Source: Nostoc linckia FACHB-104
Lineage (GTDB): Bacteria; Cyanobacteriota; Cyanobacteriia; Cyanobacteriales; Nostocaceae
Direction of reading: 5' to 3'
DNA length: 64,000 nt
Assembly (NCBI RefSeq): GCF_014696615.1
Contig: NZ_JACJQJ010000004.1
Location: 186,001-250,000 of the forward strand
The notes under the pieces are model-generated. The model ran no database searches. It was not told the origin of the DNA and saw only the letters and a program-made list of their open reading frames with translations. This document shows positions 42,366-51,752 of this stretch, one piece after another (positions within the stretch are counted from its first letter, which is position 1; each line of letters opens with the position of its first letter). A program made the translations under genes and the position numbers.

Positions 42366-43028
42366 ATGGTTACTACCAATGAAGCAATAAACATCACTCC
42401 TAAAGAAAAACCACTTGCAGAAAAGCGTGTCACTTTGAATAATATCAGTTGGGATGCCTATGAGCAGATTCTTGAAGCTTTAGGTAATAATCGAGCCGCC
42501 AGACTTACATATCACCAGGGTATGTTGGAGATTATGACTCCTTTAGAAGAACATGAAAGTGCTAACAGTTTAATTGGACAATTGATTGAATTACTAGCAG
42601 AAGAACTCTATTTGAATCTGAAGAGTATGGGTTCAACTACTCTCAAGATTCCCAGGCTCAAATCTAGCCCAGAACCTGATAGATGTTATTACATTCAAAA
42701 TGAACCTGCTGTCAGAGGTAAAACAGTAGATTTAGCAGTAGATCCGCCTCCAGATTTGATTTTAGAAGTAGATATTACTCATACAGATATCAATAAAAAA
42801 CAACTTTATCAGGAAATGAATGTTCCTGAATTATGGCGTTATAACGGTAGCAAACTAACTATTTATCTATTGACGCAAGGTGAATATCAAGAATCAGCAA
42901 CTAGCGCCACATTCCCGATATTAACTAAGTCAATGGTGTATGATTTTTTAGCACAATGTAAAACTCAGGGAGAACCCCAAACTAAGCGCACTTTCCGTAA
43001 AATATTGCGCGAACAAATCCAGCAGTAA
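42366..43028 (+). CDS. Uma2 family (DUF820) putative endonuclease
   Basis: 220 residues with ATG 42366 preceded by AGGAG. The N-terminal half has YHQGMLEIMTPLEEHESAN, a hallmark of this subgroup. The nuclease-like core has Asp in PPPDLILEVDITHTDINKKQLYQ with the Glu and Lys in place, then NVPELWRYNG. The third Uma2 gene in the window and from a different subgroup than those at 9951 and 37768. Biological role unknown. Convergent with the membrane protein gene 6 bp away. Confidence 0.87.
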   Translation: MVTTNEAINITPKEKPLAEKRVTLNNISWDAYEQILEALGNNRAARLTYHQGMLEIMTPLEEHESANSLIGQLIELLAEELYLNLKSMGSTTLKIPRLKSSPEPDRCYYIQNEPAVRGKTVDLAVDPPPDLILEVDITHTDINKKQLYQEMNVPELWRYNGSKLTIYLLTQGEYQESATSATFPILTKSMVYDFLAQCKTQGEPQTKRTFRKILREQIQQ

Positions 43029-43034
43029 TTGATT

Positions 43035-44516
43035 TTAAGTTTTCCAAAATAGCTTTAGCCGTGTGCAGAAGCTTGTTAACAGAGCAATTGGTAAAGTGTA
43101 GACTATTCCTTTAATTACTCCCATCACAGGTGTAGTAGTATTGGCTATAATCCAATCTTCTATTCCCGTAAGTTGTAAGATTGGCCAGAGAAGATTCGCA
43201 AAGGCTACATAAGCAATCATGGGATTTTGCCCATTATCAATTAAAAATTGCAGCCATTTTTTCTGCCCAAAGATATCAATTACTATAGTAAAAATAATCA
43301 ATAAAAAAATTGCGATCGCACTTGTGACAAAATAATAGCTATAGGTAGAGGGGTCTTTATGAATACCTCCTTGGAATGGCTCAAAAAATAAGCCTAGTAA
43401 CAACCAGTAAGCTCCCCATTGATAAAATTGCTTGAGTAGATAATCTATCTCTGTTTCTGATTGCTTAAATAATAACCAGCTTGCGCCACAAATCGCAGCG
43501 CTTACTAGAGTAGTTTGCCAAATCCAACGCGCTTGCAAGCCTACTAATAATACTAAGCAAATCATCAGCATAGATACAATAATCAACCATAAACGCTGAC
43601 TATAGCCAGAGCCTAAACTCTGCTGATTCGATGATATTTGTTCAGATTGAGTATTTTTTTGTATCCAGTTTAATATCAAATCACCAATAATAGTTCCAGG
43701 AATGATGATGAACAAATACTTCCAATAATAAAACTGAAAAATCCAAGAAAATTTTAAATCATTTCCTAAAATTGGTATAGCTGAAGCTGTCCATAATTCT
43801 TTTATCCATCCATTTGTATCAGCAGATAATTGCAAAGCAATCAAATATCCCAGTAATCCCAAACGTAAAAGCAAATTAGAGTTTGTAAATAACCAAACTA
43901 GCGAGCCAAAAACTGCCATATTTGCTAGTACCATTAATATGGGATCGCTACGTTCCAGTAAAAAGCCTTTACCACCATATTGCAATTGAGAAATAAGAGC
44001 GATCGCAGCGATAAACCCTGCTATATTTAGCCACACACCATATTTACTCCATCTCCCTAAAATCGACCAACTTCCAAACATTAAAAATAGCAACATAAAA
44101 CCCAGCATTGCTAAATACCATGTTTCGTCAGTTGGGTTGTTATTGATGGTAAAGGGACGGAGATGTTGCAGAATAATTGCAAAGGCTCCTAGCATGAAGC
44201 CGCGCTTTAAAATATATAAAATAATTCTAGAAATACTCCATCCTTGAGCAATACGGCGTGATAGTGCTAAAGGTATCGCAGCACCCATTGCAAATAAGAA
44301 TAAGGGGAAGACTACATCTACCCAAGTTAAGCCAGCAATCTGAGAATTAAAAGCATGAGTTGGGGGTGGCTCTTGAGCATGATACATCCAAGCTGGCAAA
44401 ATTTTATAGCGAATTGTGCCAGAAAACACCATCGCTAAGATTGCTAATCCCCGCAATGCATCTAACGCATCGGCGCGTTTTATATTTGTGGTAGTAATGT
44501 TACTTTCCTGAGTCAA
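43035..44516 (-). CDS. Membrane protein of the DUF5009 / heparan-alpha-glucosaminide acetyltransferase-like group
   Basis: 493 residues with about 11-12 hydrophobic spans. The N-terminal KRADALDALRGLAILAMVF is the defining signature of DUF5009 and YeiB/HGSNAT-type proteins, followed by LTWVDVVFPLFLFAMGAAIPLAL. These families transfer acetyl groups across a membrane to sugars, or are uncharacterised; the catalytic His of HGSNAT cannot be placed with confidence here. The start is a TTG at 44516 with AGG 9 nt upstream. It could modify envelope polysaccharide, and a polysaccharide deacetylase gene lies upstream on the same strand 270 bp away. Confidence 0.8.
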   Translation of the reverse strand: MTQESNITTTNIKRADALDALRGLAILAMVFSGTIRYKILPAWMYHAQEPPPTHAFNSQIAGLTWVDVVFPLFLFAMGAAIPLALSRRIAQGWSISRIILYILKRGFMLGAFAIILQHLRPFTINNNPTDETWYLAMLGFMLLFLMFGSWSILGRWSKYGVWLNIAGFIAAIALISQLQYGGKGFLLERSDPILMVLANMAVFGSLVWLFTNSNLLLRLGLLGYLIALQLSADTNGWIKELWTASAIPILGNDLKFSWIFQFYYWKYLFIIIPGTIIGDLILNWIQKNTQSEQISSNQQSLGSGYSQRLWLIIVSMLMICLVLLVGLQARWIWQTTLVSAAICGASWLLFKQSETEIDYLLKQFYQWGAYWLLLGLFFEPFQGGIHKDPSTYSYYFVTSAIAIFLLIIFTIVIDIFGQKKWLQFLIDNGQNPMIAYVAFANLLWPILQLTGIEDWIIANTTTPVMGVIKGIVYTLPIALLTSFCTRLKLFWKT

Positions 44517-44787
44517 TGAGATTACCTGAATTCAGGAAATTTAGTATAGCAGCCTTAAATTATTTGTGAAAGTAACTTATCTTAAAAATAAACTATATTT
44601 TGCTCTCTACAAAATGAATGCTTAAGGGTTGAGCAGTGCTAAACCCCTACGATAAATATATATGTAAGAGTTTGCATAAATTTTGATGGGATCTTACATA
44701 CTCTAATTTAAGCAAATGACAAATAATTATTTAGTAGTAACGCATCAGTGTCAACTCTAATTGAAGCAAATGACAAATGACAAATGA

Positions 44788-45690
44788 TTATTTATAGATA
44801 GTAAAAGACCGAGTAGCCATCCGAATCAATCTTTCAGGTGATTTTGCTCGATTTACTGTGAGGCGCGAAATTCGATATTTATCTTGCAACCAACGGAAGC
44901 GTAAAATTGTGCTGTTATACAGATAACCTGATTGATAATACTTCGCAGCATAGGTTTCTACCTGATTATTCATAGAACCATAAGGATATGCAATATGCCT
45001 AGCAATATTCTGCGGTGGTGCTAAGCCAGCCATGCATTGTCTCAGTTCAATTTGAGCTTGAGCTAGTTCATGATTTAACTCAGTAACAGTAATTTTAGCT
45101 AAATCTTTGTGGTTTTCTCCGTGAGATTGAATATCATAAAATCCCTTGGCAAATCCTGTTCTCAAATCCTCACAACTCAGGTAGGTTGTTGAGGGATGAT
45201 GAATTTTAGCCAACGTACCAGGATTGACAAATAAAACTATTTTGACTTTTTGCTTAAATTCTTTTTCTAACTTTTCTAAAACTGGGACAATGTTAGTATA
45301 TACAGTTTTATAGCTGTCATCAAAACTTAACATTATGGGCTTTTTACCTACATATTCTTGTGGAATATCCCGGTTGCGGTCAATAAAGTAATCATACAAA
45401 TCTTGAGTTGATAAAAACCAGTAATTATTACGAGCTAAGTATTCTAAGAACTTTTCTAAATCTTGCATTGTATAAGACATTTTTGCAGCTATTGGATTGT
45501 GAATAAGCCCGAAATTAGGATTATTCATATCTACAATGCCGTGAAATCCCAAAAGTGGAATTCGGGGAGCGTTTATATAAGAAAGTAATAGTGTAATTGT
45601 CAAAAAGAATACAATAATATATAAAGAAATAAATTGTAAATTAGATTGATTTTTTGCCTTAAATTTATGCCTTCTAGATATCAAAGTCAT
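44788..45690 (-). CDS. Polysaccharide deacetylase (NodB-homology) with N-terminal membrane anchor
   Basis: 300 residues. An N-terminal span (FISLYIIVFFLTITLLLSYI) precedes the NodB domain. Metal motif 1 is MLSFDDSYKTV, motif 2 SHGENHKDL (His-x3-His type), motif 3 IAYPYGSMN. This carbohydrate esterase 4 fold removes acetyl from polymers of N-acetylglucosamine. The protein is likely attached to the plasma membrane facing the periplasm. The target (peptidoglycan or exopolysaccharide) is unknown. Same strand as the DUF5009-like gene. Confidence 0.88.
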   Translation of the reverse strand: MTLISRRHKFKAKNQSNLQFISLYIIVFFLTITLLLSYINAPRIPLLGFHGIVDMNNPNFGLIHNPIAAKMSYTMQDLEKFLEYLARNNYWFLSTQDLYDYFIDRNRDIPQEYVGKKPIMLSFDDSYKTVYTNIVPVLEKLEKEFKQKVKIVLFVNPGTLAKIHHPSTTYLSCEDLRTGFAKGFYDIQSHGENHKDLAKITVTELNHELAQAQIELRQCMAGLAPPQNIARHIAYPYGSMNNQVETYAAKYYQSGYLYNSTILRFRWLQDKYRISRLTVNRAKSPERLIRMATRSFTIYK

Positions 45691-46380
45691 TGTTCTGTAA
45701 TGTAAGTAATAATAGGTTCTCTATACTCAAGTAATGATGTTGAAGCTGAGTACTGGAAGAAAGGGTATTACCCCTAACACCAGTAAGTGAGTTTTTAGAT
45801 TATGCAAATAGAATGTCTTGGAGTTTACTTATCTGTCTGATTACCAAGTTCTGTAGATATCGTGGCATCAGGACTCTTGGGTTTCCATCCCAGACAAAAC
45901 TATTTAGATATTTTTTGCATGTTAATTTAGTCTGCAATACAACTAAAGACTAAACTGGTGCAAACGGTATTTGGCAAACCTAGCAAGGATTCTGGCTCAA
46001 GAAATCCATTTTGTCAAATTTATTGTAGCAAACCACAACCTATGAAATGAAGACATAGTGATTTATACATTTATCAGGTCTATCAAGAACAAATTAACTG
46101 CCAATAGAAGAGGATGGAGGCAGATAAATTTGTACATCGGCATATCGGGAAACGCTATAGTGCTTTATGCCTGACTAACACAACCTACAAAGTAATTGAA
46201 TAATTTATTTATTGCACTCAATCTATCGCGTGCAATGTATTTTTGATTAACCGTAAATATGTATGGACTACAGATAAAAAATTTCTAGCGAATTATATTT
46301 AATCTGGTGGTTTATCATTCTTAGTACTGAGTGCTGAGTGCTGAGTACTTTTTTCTTACTCAGCACTCAGCACTTTCAAC
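45691..46380. other. Gap without genes; large hairpin near right end
   Basis: About 690 bp. The AT-rich part 45691-46320 shows no credible reading frame. The hairpin at 46331-46374 is listed separately. Confidence 0.6.
46331..46374. terminator. Long hairpin made of GTGCTGA heptamers
   Basis: GTGCTGAGTGCTGAGTA is followed after about nine bases (CTTTTTTCT) by its exact complement TACTCAGCACTCAGCAC. It lies just past the stop of the 141-residue gene on the minus strand. It could end that transcript, but no U-run follows on that strand; the arms are heptamer repeats. Confidence 0.5.
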
Positions 46381-46806
46381 TCAGCACTCTTCATTAAATA
46401 CTTCTAGGATTTGACGACAAATTTGTTTTAGCTTGTCTTCGATATGAGGGGAAGGGATAGAAGCACCGACAATACTCCATTTGTCTATTGTTGAAAGTCG
46501 CCATGCTTCACCGCGATGATCGAATGCAGCGATTTCTATACCAATTGCACGCCGCGAATTATTGACAGGGTCTTGATAAAATCGGATTTGAATTAAGACG
46601 CTGCGACTTCGCCAAGATTTGCTGATTCCAGGAAAGTGAAAACCGATGTCTATAGAGTCTGGATCGACTAACTCCCGCGTCTCTGGATCGTTTTTCCAAG
46701 GTTTAAGATCCGATTTGGCATCAGGGAACTCAAATTTAAACAAATTGACTACTGTAGCAATCTTGCTGGCGAGTTCAAGGTTAGTTGCTTGTTCAGATGC
46801 GTTCAC
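46381..46806 (-). CDS. Hypothetical protein
   Basis: 141 residues from GTG 46806, supported by AGGAG about 10 nt upstream. Composition is that of a soluble mixed alpha/beta protein: a helix at the start (NLELASKIATVVNLFKFEF), strands in SVLIQIRFYQD and RAIGIEIAAFDHRGEAWRLST, and a final helix IEDKLKQICRQILEVFNEE. No signal or membrane span. I recognise no family. It stands alone. Confidence 0.65.
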   Translation of the reverse strand: MNASEQATNLELASKIATVVNLFKFEFPDAKSDLKPWKNDPETRELVDPDSIDIGFHFPGISKSWRSRSVLIQIRFYQDPVNNSRRAIGIEIAAFDHRGEAWRLSTIDKWSIVGASIPSPHIEDKLKQICRQILEVFNEEC

Positions 46807-46995
46807 GAAAAAACACTCCTATATTGCATCGGCTTAAGGGAAATCTGAAATTTAAAAAACCGCCAGAAGGTTTATGGTATTAGTGTTTCAGCTTATCAAT
46901 GTCTTTTGGTGTTTCGCAACTCTAAATTATGTTTTCCTAACAATCATTGTGAATAAAAGCTGTCAAAAAGTGCTGATTGAAGTTTAGAGATAAAC

Positions 46996-47139
46996 AGAAA
47001 TTACGCAACTGATACACCCATCTTCTAATTTAAGAGTCAAGTGTCAAGGGTCAAGGGTCAAAAATTCAGGTTTTTTAGACTTTGGACTCTTGACCCTGGA
47101 CAACCTAAACGAAAAAAATGTGACACTTGCGTAAGTCTT
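46996..47139. repeat. MITE-like element, family with AGGACTTAC ends, copy 1
   Basis: About 144 bp, aligning over its full length with 60744-60886. Shared blocks include CATCTTCT, TTTAAGAGTCAAG, GGTCAAG, GTCAAAAATTCA, GGACT..TTGAC and ACACTTGCGT. The ends are imperfect terminal inverted repeats (AGAAATTACGCAACT and ACTTGCGTAAGTCTT). The interior folds on itself through AGAGTCAAG/CTTGACTCT-type heptamers. No ORF. It lies about 190 bp upstream of psbQ. Confidence 0.75.
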
Positions 47140-47331
47140 AGTCAATCAAGATATATTGAGTAATTATACTTAAAATTTGCAAAAATTACCTAGCCAATTG
47201 GTGATTTTTAGAAAATAAAAGCTGGTATTAAAAATTTTGCCAAAATCCTTTTATGGTAAGAACTATAACTGACACTTGCGATCTAAAATTACACTGTTAG
47301 TCGGCAAACAAACAGCAAATTATTTCAGTAT

Positions 47332-47796
47332 ATGTCGCGTCAACGCTCTCTTTTGTCATTGGTTTTCGTATTATTGGCAACTCTACTGATCAGTTGTGGC
47401 AGTCCTACTGTCGCCAAAGCACCACCTACTTATACAACAGCACAACTGACGAAAATTCAGACATATGTGCCAGAGATTCAGGCTGTGCGCGATCGCTTAG
47501 ACGAACTAAAAGACCTCATCCAACGCAAAGATTGGATCTTCGTGGGTAATTTTATACATGGGCCTCTGGCAGAAGCTCGGTTAGACATGACTTATGTAAT
47601 TCCTAACCTCTTACCCCAGGATGAAGCTGTAGCACGTCAAACAGCGCGTGATTTGTTTAACCACTTAGTGAAAATCGACCAAGCTGCAACATCTGGCAAT
47701 AGTATACTTGCTTTAAATAATACTCAAGCAGTGGTTGCAGATCTAGATAAATTCCTCAATCTGCTTCCCAAGACAAGCGCTGAAGCTGAGTCATAA
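47332..47796 (+). CDS. psbQ: Photosystem II protein PsbQ (CyanoQ), lipoprotein
   Basis: 154 residues. Signal peptide with lipobox LLISC, lipidated Cys22, then the four-helix-bundle domain: LTKIQTYVPEIQAVRDRLDELKD, IQRKDWIFVGNFIHGPLAEARLDMTYV, ARQTARDLFNHLVKIDQAA and NTQAVVADLDKFLNLLP. The DWIFVGNFIHGPL stretch is typical of cyanobacterial PsbQ. It binds the lumenal face of photosystem II and stabilises the water-oxidising complex, mainly in dimers. Monocistronic in appearance, with upstream repeat DNA. Confidence 0.93.
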   Translation: MSRQRSLLSLVFVLLATLLISCGSPTVAKAPPTYTTAQLTKIQTYVPEIQAVRDRLDELKDLIQRKDWIFVGNFIHGPLAEARLDMTYVIPNLLPQDEAVARQTARDLFNHLVKIDQAATSGNSILALNNTQAVVADLDKFLNLLPKTSAEAES

Positions 47797-47922
47797 GTGC
47801 TGATTTTTAGGGAATTTCCAGTAAAAATATTCCACTATGATTGTTGACGGTTGACTGTTAACTCTCAACAGCCAATAACCTTAAGCGGAATAATTGATTT
47901 TTTGGAGTTCCTTTAAGCTATG

Positions 47923-47965
47923 AGTTAGGAGTTAGGAAGCACAAATTTCTAACTCCTAACTTTTT
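47923..47965 (+). terminator. Terminator-like hairpin just upstream of the DadA-like gene
   Basis: AGTTAGGAGTTAG (47923-47935) pairs perfectly with CTAACTCCTAACT (47949-47961), and TTTTT follows. It is 127 bp past psbQ and ends 10 bp before the next ATG. It could end psbQ transcription or act as a leader attenuator. The arms are heptamer repeats. Confidence 0.55.
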
Positions 47966-47975
47966 GGATCAAGTC

Positions 47976-49097
47976 ATGAGTCATGTAGTTATTATCGGTT
48001 GCGGTGTAGTTGGGGCAGCGATCGCCTATGAACTGAGTCAAGTTAAGGGTTTGAGTATCACTGTTTTAGATAGCCAGCCACCTGCACAAGCATCCACCGG
48101 CGCTGCACTTGGCGTTTTAATGGGTGTAATTAGCCAAAAACTTAAAGGTAAAGCTTGGCAGTTGCGACAAACTAGCGTCCAACGCTATGAAACCTTAATT
48201 CCCGAATTAGAAGCGATTACAAAGCGAAAAGTCCCTTTTAACCGCCAGGGAATCGTCAGCCTTTGCTTAGAAGGGGAAGATTTAGCAGACAAGAAAAAAT
48301 TACTAGAAATTCGCCAATCCCAAGGCTGGAACTTAGAAATTTGGGACAAAGCTAAACTGCAAAATCTCTGTCCCCAGATAGTTAACGCACAAGTTACTGG
48401 TGCTGTCTATTCGCCGCAAGACCGCCAACTTGACCCCACAGCTTTAACATTAGCTTTAGTTGAAGCTGCTCAACACAACGGCGTTACCTGTAAATTTGGC
48501 GTGACGGTGTTAAATGCCCAATCTTCACCGCAATTAACACCACCTGAAAACTCTCCTCAAGTTTGTCACCAACTAGAAACCACAGATGGAACAATTACGG
48601 CTGACTGGGTTGTTGTCGCCGCTGGTTTGGGTTCCACACCCTTGACATCGCAACTCAATCAAAAAATTGACATTCGCCCTGTACTGGGGCAAGCATTACA
48701 AGTTAGTTTAGGGCATCCATTAGGAAATCCTAACTTCCAGCCAGCAATCACGGGGAATGATGTGCATATTGTTCCCGTTGGTGGTGGCGATTACTGGATT
48801 GGTGCAACGGTAGAATTTCCTAGCGATCGCGATGAAATTTCCCCCAATCACGAACTACTGGAATCTGTCAGACAACAAGCGATCGCCTTTTGCCCAGAAT
48901 TAGCCAATGCAACAATTGTCCGCACTTGGTCAGGTTTACGCCCTCGCCCCGAAGGTCGCCCAGCCCCAGTTATAGGTAAACTACCAGGGTTTAGTAATGT
49001 CCTCCTAGCCACCGGACATTATCGCAACGGCGTTTTACTCGCACCCGCCACAGCTTATGCAATTCGTGAGATGATTATTCCTAGCAATTCTCAATAA
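47976..49097 (+). CDS. FAD-dependent amino-acid oxidase (DadA/ThiO-like)
   Basis: 373 residues. N-terminal FAD-binding GCGVVGAAIAYEL with the acidic end of strand 2 in VLDSQPPAQASTGAALG. The C-terminal VRTWSGLRPRPEGRPAPVIG and ATGHYRNGVLLAPATAYAI motifs are characteristic of the DAO/glycine oxidase group. In cyanobacteria, such proteins include ThiO, which supplies dehydroglycine for thiamine synthesis, but no ThiS/ThiG neighbour is present, so ThiO is one possibility among several. ATG 47976 is preferred to the TTG at 47964, which falls inside the hairpin flank. Confidence 0.85.
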   Translation: MSHVVIIGCGVVGAAIAYELSQVKGLSITVLDSQPPAQASTGAALGVLMGVISQKLKGKAWQLRQTSVQRYETLIPELEAITKRKVPFNRQGIVSLCLEGEDLADKKKLLEIRQSQGWNLEIWDKAKLQNLCPQIVNAQVTGAVYSPQDRQLDPTALTLALVEAAQHNGVTCKFGVTVLNAQSSPQLTPPENSPQVCHQLETTDGTITADWVVVAAGLGSTPLTSQLNQKIDIRPVLGQALQVSLGHPLGNPNFQPAITGNDVHIVPVGGGDYWIGATVEFPSDRDEISPNHELLESVRQQAIAFCPELANATIVRTWSGLRPRPEGRPAPVIGKLPGFSNVLLATGHYRNGVLLAPATAYAIREMIIPSNSQ

Positions 49098-49119
49098 AAA
49101 CCTACTTTTTTATCATTTT

Positions 49120-49147
49120 GCCTTGGCATTTCATGCCAAAGGTTTTT
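49120..49147 (+). terminator. Terminator-like hairpin after the DadA-like gene
   Basis: CCTTGGCAT and ATGCCAAAGG (one bulge) around TTTC, then TTTTTGC. It lies about 23 bp past the stop. Confidence 0.7.
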
Positions 49148-49212
49148 GCATGAAAAATTGATACTTAGTCATTAGTCATTAAAAAACAAATGACTAATGA
49201 CAAAGCGCAAAG

Positions 49213-49239
49213 TCTGAGCGGAGGTTTCCTCCGCTCAGA
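49213..49239. repeat. Perfect 12-bp hairpin TCTGAGCGGAGG-TTT-CCTCCGCTCAGA
   Basis: Perfect inverted repeat with a 3-nt loop, flanked by CAAAG on the left and CTTTG on the right so the symmetry extends further. The sequence is of a type seen repeatedly between genes in Nostocales genomes (from memory). It lies 47 bp before the hydrolase start. Confidence 0.65.
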
Positions 49240-49286
49240 ACTTTGTAAGAATAACAAATAACAAATTGATTTAATAGGAACCTAGC

Positions 49287-50138
49287 GTGTCAATATCAGA
49301 AAATAAAATCACCGTAAATTCATTAGATTGGTTCTATCGCGAAGCTGCACCAGTCGGTAGAACTGACTTAATTCCCGTAGTATTACTACATGGCATCGTG
49401 GCACAAAGTTACAGTTGGCGCAACATTTTACCAGCTTTAGCCAGCCAGGGAACAAGAGCGATCGCCCCCGATTGGATCGGTTATGGTTTTTCCTCCACTC
49501 CCGAAAAACGAGATTTTGCCTACACTCCAGAAGCTTTTATTACAGCTTTAGAAGGATTTATTCAAGCTTTAGAACTGGAAAAATTTTCTTTAGTTGTCCA
49601 AGGTTTTTTAGGTTCTGTGGGATTACAATATGCCTTGCGTCATCCAGAACAAATTGCTAACTTAGCTATTTTAAATGCCCCCATTTCCACTGCTGCCAAA
49701 TTGCCTTGGAAAATTAAACAAATGGGTTTACCTTTAGCAGGTGAAATGATGACCCAAGACCCCCTTTTAGTTGACAGAACCTTAGAAGGTGGTAGTCGTT
49801 ATCGCATAGAAGATAAAGATTTAGATGTTTATCGCCGTCCATTTTTGAAAAGTTCTGCACCAGGGCGGAGTCTGCTTGCAACTATTCGCAATTTACAATT
49901 AGACTCAGCTATGCAAGAAGTTGAATCTGGGTTTAAACAATGGCAACAACCAATTTTAATTCAATGGGGAATGATTGACCCTTGGTTACCTGTAGAGATA
50001 GCACAAAGTTTTGTCGATTCCGTACCCAATGCAGAATTAGTCAAAATAAATAACGTTGGTCATTACCCACAAGAACATTATCACGAAACGATTCTCGAAG
50101 ACCTTTTGCCTTTTATGCGGCGTGCAGAATCAAAGTGA
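49287..50138 (+). CDS. Alpha/beta-hydrolase-fold protein lacking the nucleophile
   Basis: 283 residues. Oxyanion-region VVLLHGIVAQSYSWRNILP, then DWIGYGFSS, as in haloalkane dehalogenase-like hydrolases. The nucleophile elbow, normally VVQDWGG or GHSxG, reads VVQGFLGS at residues 103-110, so Gly106 replaces the nucleophile. The acid in QWGMIDPWLP and the His in NNVGHYPQEHYHE are kept. It may be a non-catalytic binding protein, or act by another residue. The start is GTG 49287 with AGGA 8 nt upstream. Single gene in a gap-flanked position. Confidence 0.87.
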   Translation: MSISENKITVNSLDWFYREAAPVGRTDLIPVVLLHGIVAQSYSWRNILPALASQGTRAIAPDWIGYGFSSTPEKRDFAYTPEAFITALEGFIQALELEKFSLVVQGFLGSVGLQYALRHPEQIANLAILNAPISTAAKLPWKIKQMGLPLAGEMMTQDPLLVDRTLEGGSRYRIEDKDLDVYRRPFLKSSAPGRSLLATIRNLQLDSAMQEVESGFKQWQQPILIQWGMIDPWLPVEIAQSFVDSVPNAELVKINNVGHYPQEHYHETILEDLLPFMRRAESK

Positions 50139-50207
50139 TTGGTGTTTGTCATTTGTCTTTTGTCAAAAATCACCCTTTTCCCCCTTACCCATTCCCCCTT
50201 CCCCTTT

Positions 50208-51251
50208 TCAAACTAATGGTGGTTGAAGCGCAAGTTTAGTCAATTCTGGACAATAGTATCCAGCAATTTCTTTGGCGATCGCATCTGGTCGAGAAATTTG
50301 CTCTAAATTGCATAACAAAATTACTGTGATTTTGTCATCAATGAAGCGGGTAATGTTACTTGCAAAGCCTAAAATTGAGCCATTGTGACCAACTACTCGA
50401 CGATCACCATAATTTAATACCCACCAACCTAAGCCAGCAACATATCTAAGTTGTTCCCAATCATTACCTTGATGGGGAGGGTGGGGAGTCCACATTAAAT
50501 CTAGGGTTGATTGCTTCAGCACAGTTGCATTGCACAGTGCTTGTTCCCACTTCACCAAATCTGCCACACTAGAAAGTTGACCGCCTGCGGAATAGGTAAC
50601 TGACGGGCTGTAGTAAGGTTTATTTATCAGCTTGCTATTAATCAAGCGATAGCCAGCCGCCCGGTGTGGCACAATATCCCTGGGGTGATGCATGAGAGTT
50701 GCATTCATTCCTAAAGGAGTAAAAATGCGATCGCTTAACAACTCTCCATAAGATTTTGCTGTTACCTTTTCTAGTAACAAACCCAACAAGTAATAGCCTG
50801 TATTGTCATAGGCGCTAAACTCTCCTGGGGGAAACTTCAAGGGTAGATGATTTACTAAAGCCAAAATTTCCGATTTATCTAAATCAAGGCGGGTAATTTC
50901 CCAGTAGTTTGGCGCATCCGTATAGCTGGGAATCCCTGACTGATGAGACAGAATTTGCTTGATTGTCACACCTTGCCAAGCTAAAGGTAAGTCATCTAGA
51001 TAAATTGCGATCGCATCTTCTAACGAAATTATTTCTTCCTCTACCAACATCATTATCGCTGTAGCAGTGAAAGTTTTGCCGATAGAAGCAATTTCATAAA
51101 CTGTCTGTTCAGTTGCTGGTACGGAGTGTTCCAAATTTGCCAACCCATAGCCTTGAATCAAAACAACTTCACCCTCTAGAACAACCGCCACAGAGAGTCC
51201 CGGAATTTGGTTCTCAATCATCATCTCTTGGATGTATTCGTCAATTATCAT
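50208..51251 (-). CDS. Serine hydrolase, beta-lactamase/class C family
   Basis: 347 residues. SIGK at 56-59 gives the catalytic Ser56 and Lys59. YDN in SAYDNTGYYLLGLL gives the tyrosine, and HNGSILGF the third motif. IKQILSHQSGIPSY is the standard family segment. No signal peptide is evident, so a cytoplasmic esterase or peptidase is more likely than a true beta-lactamase. The substrate is unknown. Single gene, convergent with the alpha/beta-hydrolase gene. Confidence 0.88.
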   Translation of the reverse strand: MIIDEYIQEMMIENQIPGLSVAVVLEGEVVLIQGYGLANLEHSVPATEQTVYEIASIGKTFTATAIMMLVEEEIISLEDAIAIYLDDLPLAWQGVTIKQILSHQSGIPSYTDAPNYWEITRLDLDKSEILALVNHLPLKFPPGEFSAYDNTGYYLLGLLLEKVTAKSYGELLSDRIFTPLGMNATLMHHPRDIVPHRAAGYRLINSKLINKPYYSPSVTYSAGGQLSSVADLVKWEQALCNATVLKQSTLDLMWTPHPPHQGNDWEQLRYVAGLGWWVLNYGDRRVVGHNGSILGFASNITRFIDDKITVILLCNLEQISRPDAIAKEIAGYYCPELTKLALQPPLV

Positions 51252-51752
51252 TGGCTTTAATTTGTGTTGTATATGCTCAATTCAAGTCTTCAACAATCTA
51301 TGAATTTCTAGGATGTGCTAGCTCATTAAAAAAATACGCATTAATATTTATTTTTATTCAATAAAATTTGCCGCTCATTTATTAAATAGCAATAAGTTTT
51401 TTAGCAATATATACCTGACAACAAGTAACAGATAAATCAGCAAAATATTAATCAATAAGATATTTTAATGATACTTGGCTTAAATATAAAAATATGCGTT
51501 GTAGTACATAATAATACACCATCAAATGCTTTCTCTGGCTTAGCTTTTGGCGTGAAACGCTTTACATGAAACTTATATTGTTTAAGAATCAAATCGCATT
51601 GCTATAGCATGAATTGGCTATGCATAAATTCCCAATTATGCGCCAGATATTTCAAATATCTTAATCCTATTAAACTTTATATTTCCTCTATAAAACAACT
51701 GATAAATTAGCTACAGACATACTTGCAAAATTCTTTACATCGGGAGAAAAAT
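51252..51752. other. AT-rich divergent gap; nothing recognised
   Basis: 500 bp between the serine hydrolase and DUF4082 genes. It holds both promoters by position; no repeat or regulatory consensus stands out. Confidence 0.5.

Noticed and set aside
37768-43028. Uma2 genes as part of a defence island
   Set aside because: The three Uma2 genes are scattered singly among housekeeping genes, with no restriction, helicase-nuclease or toxin partners beside them.
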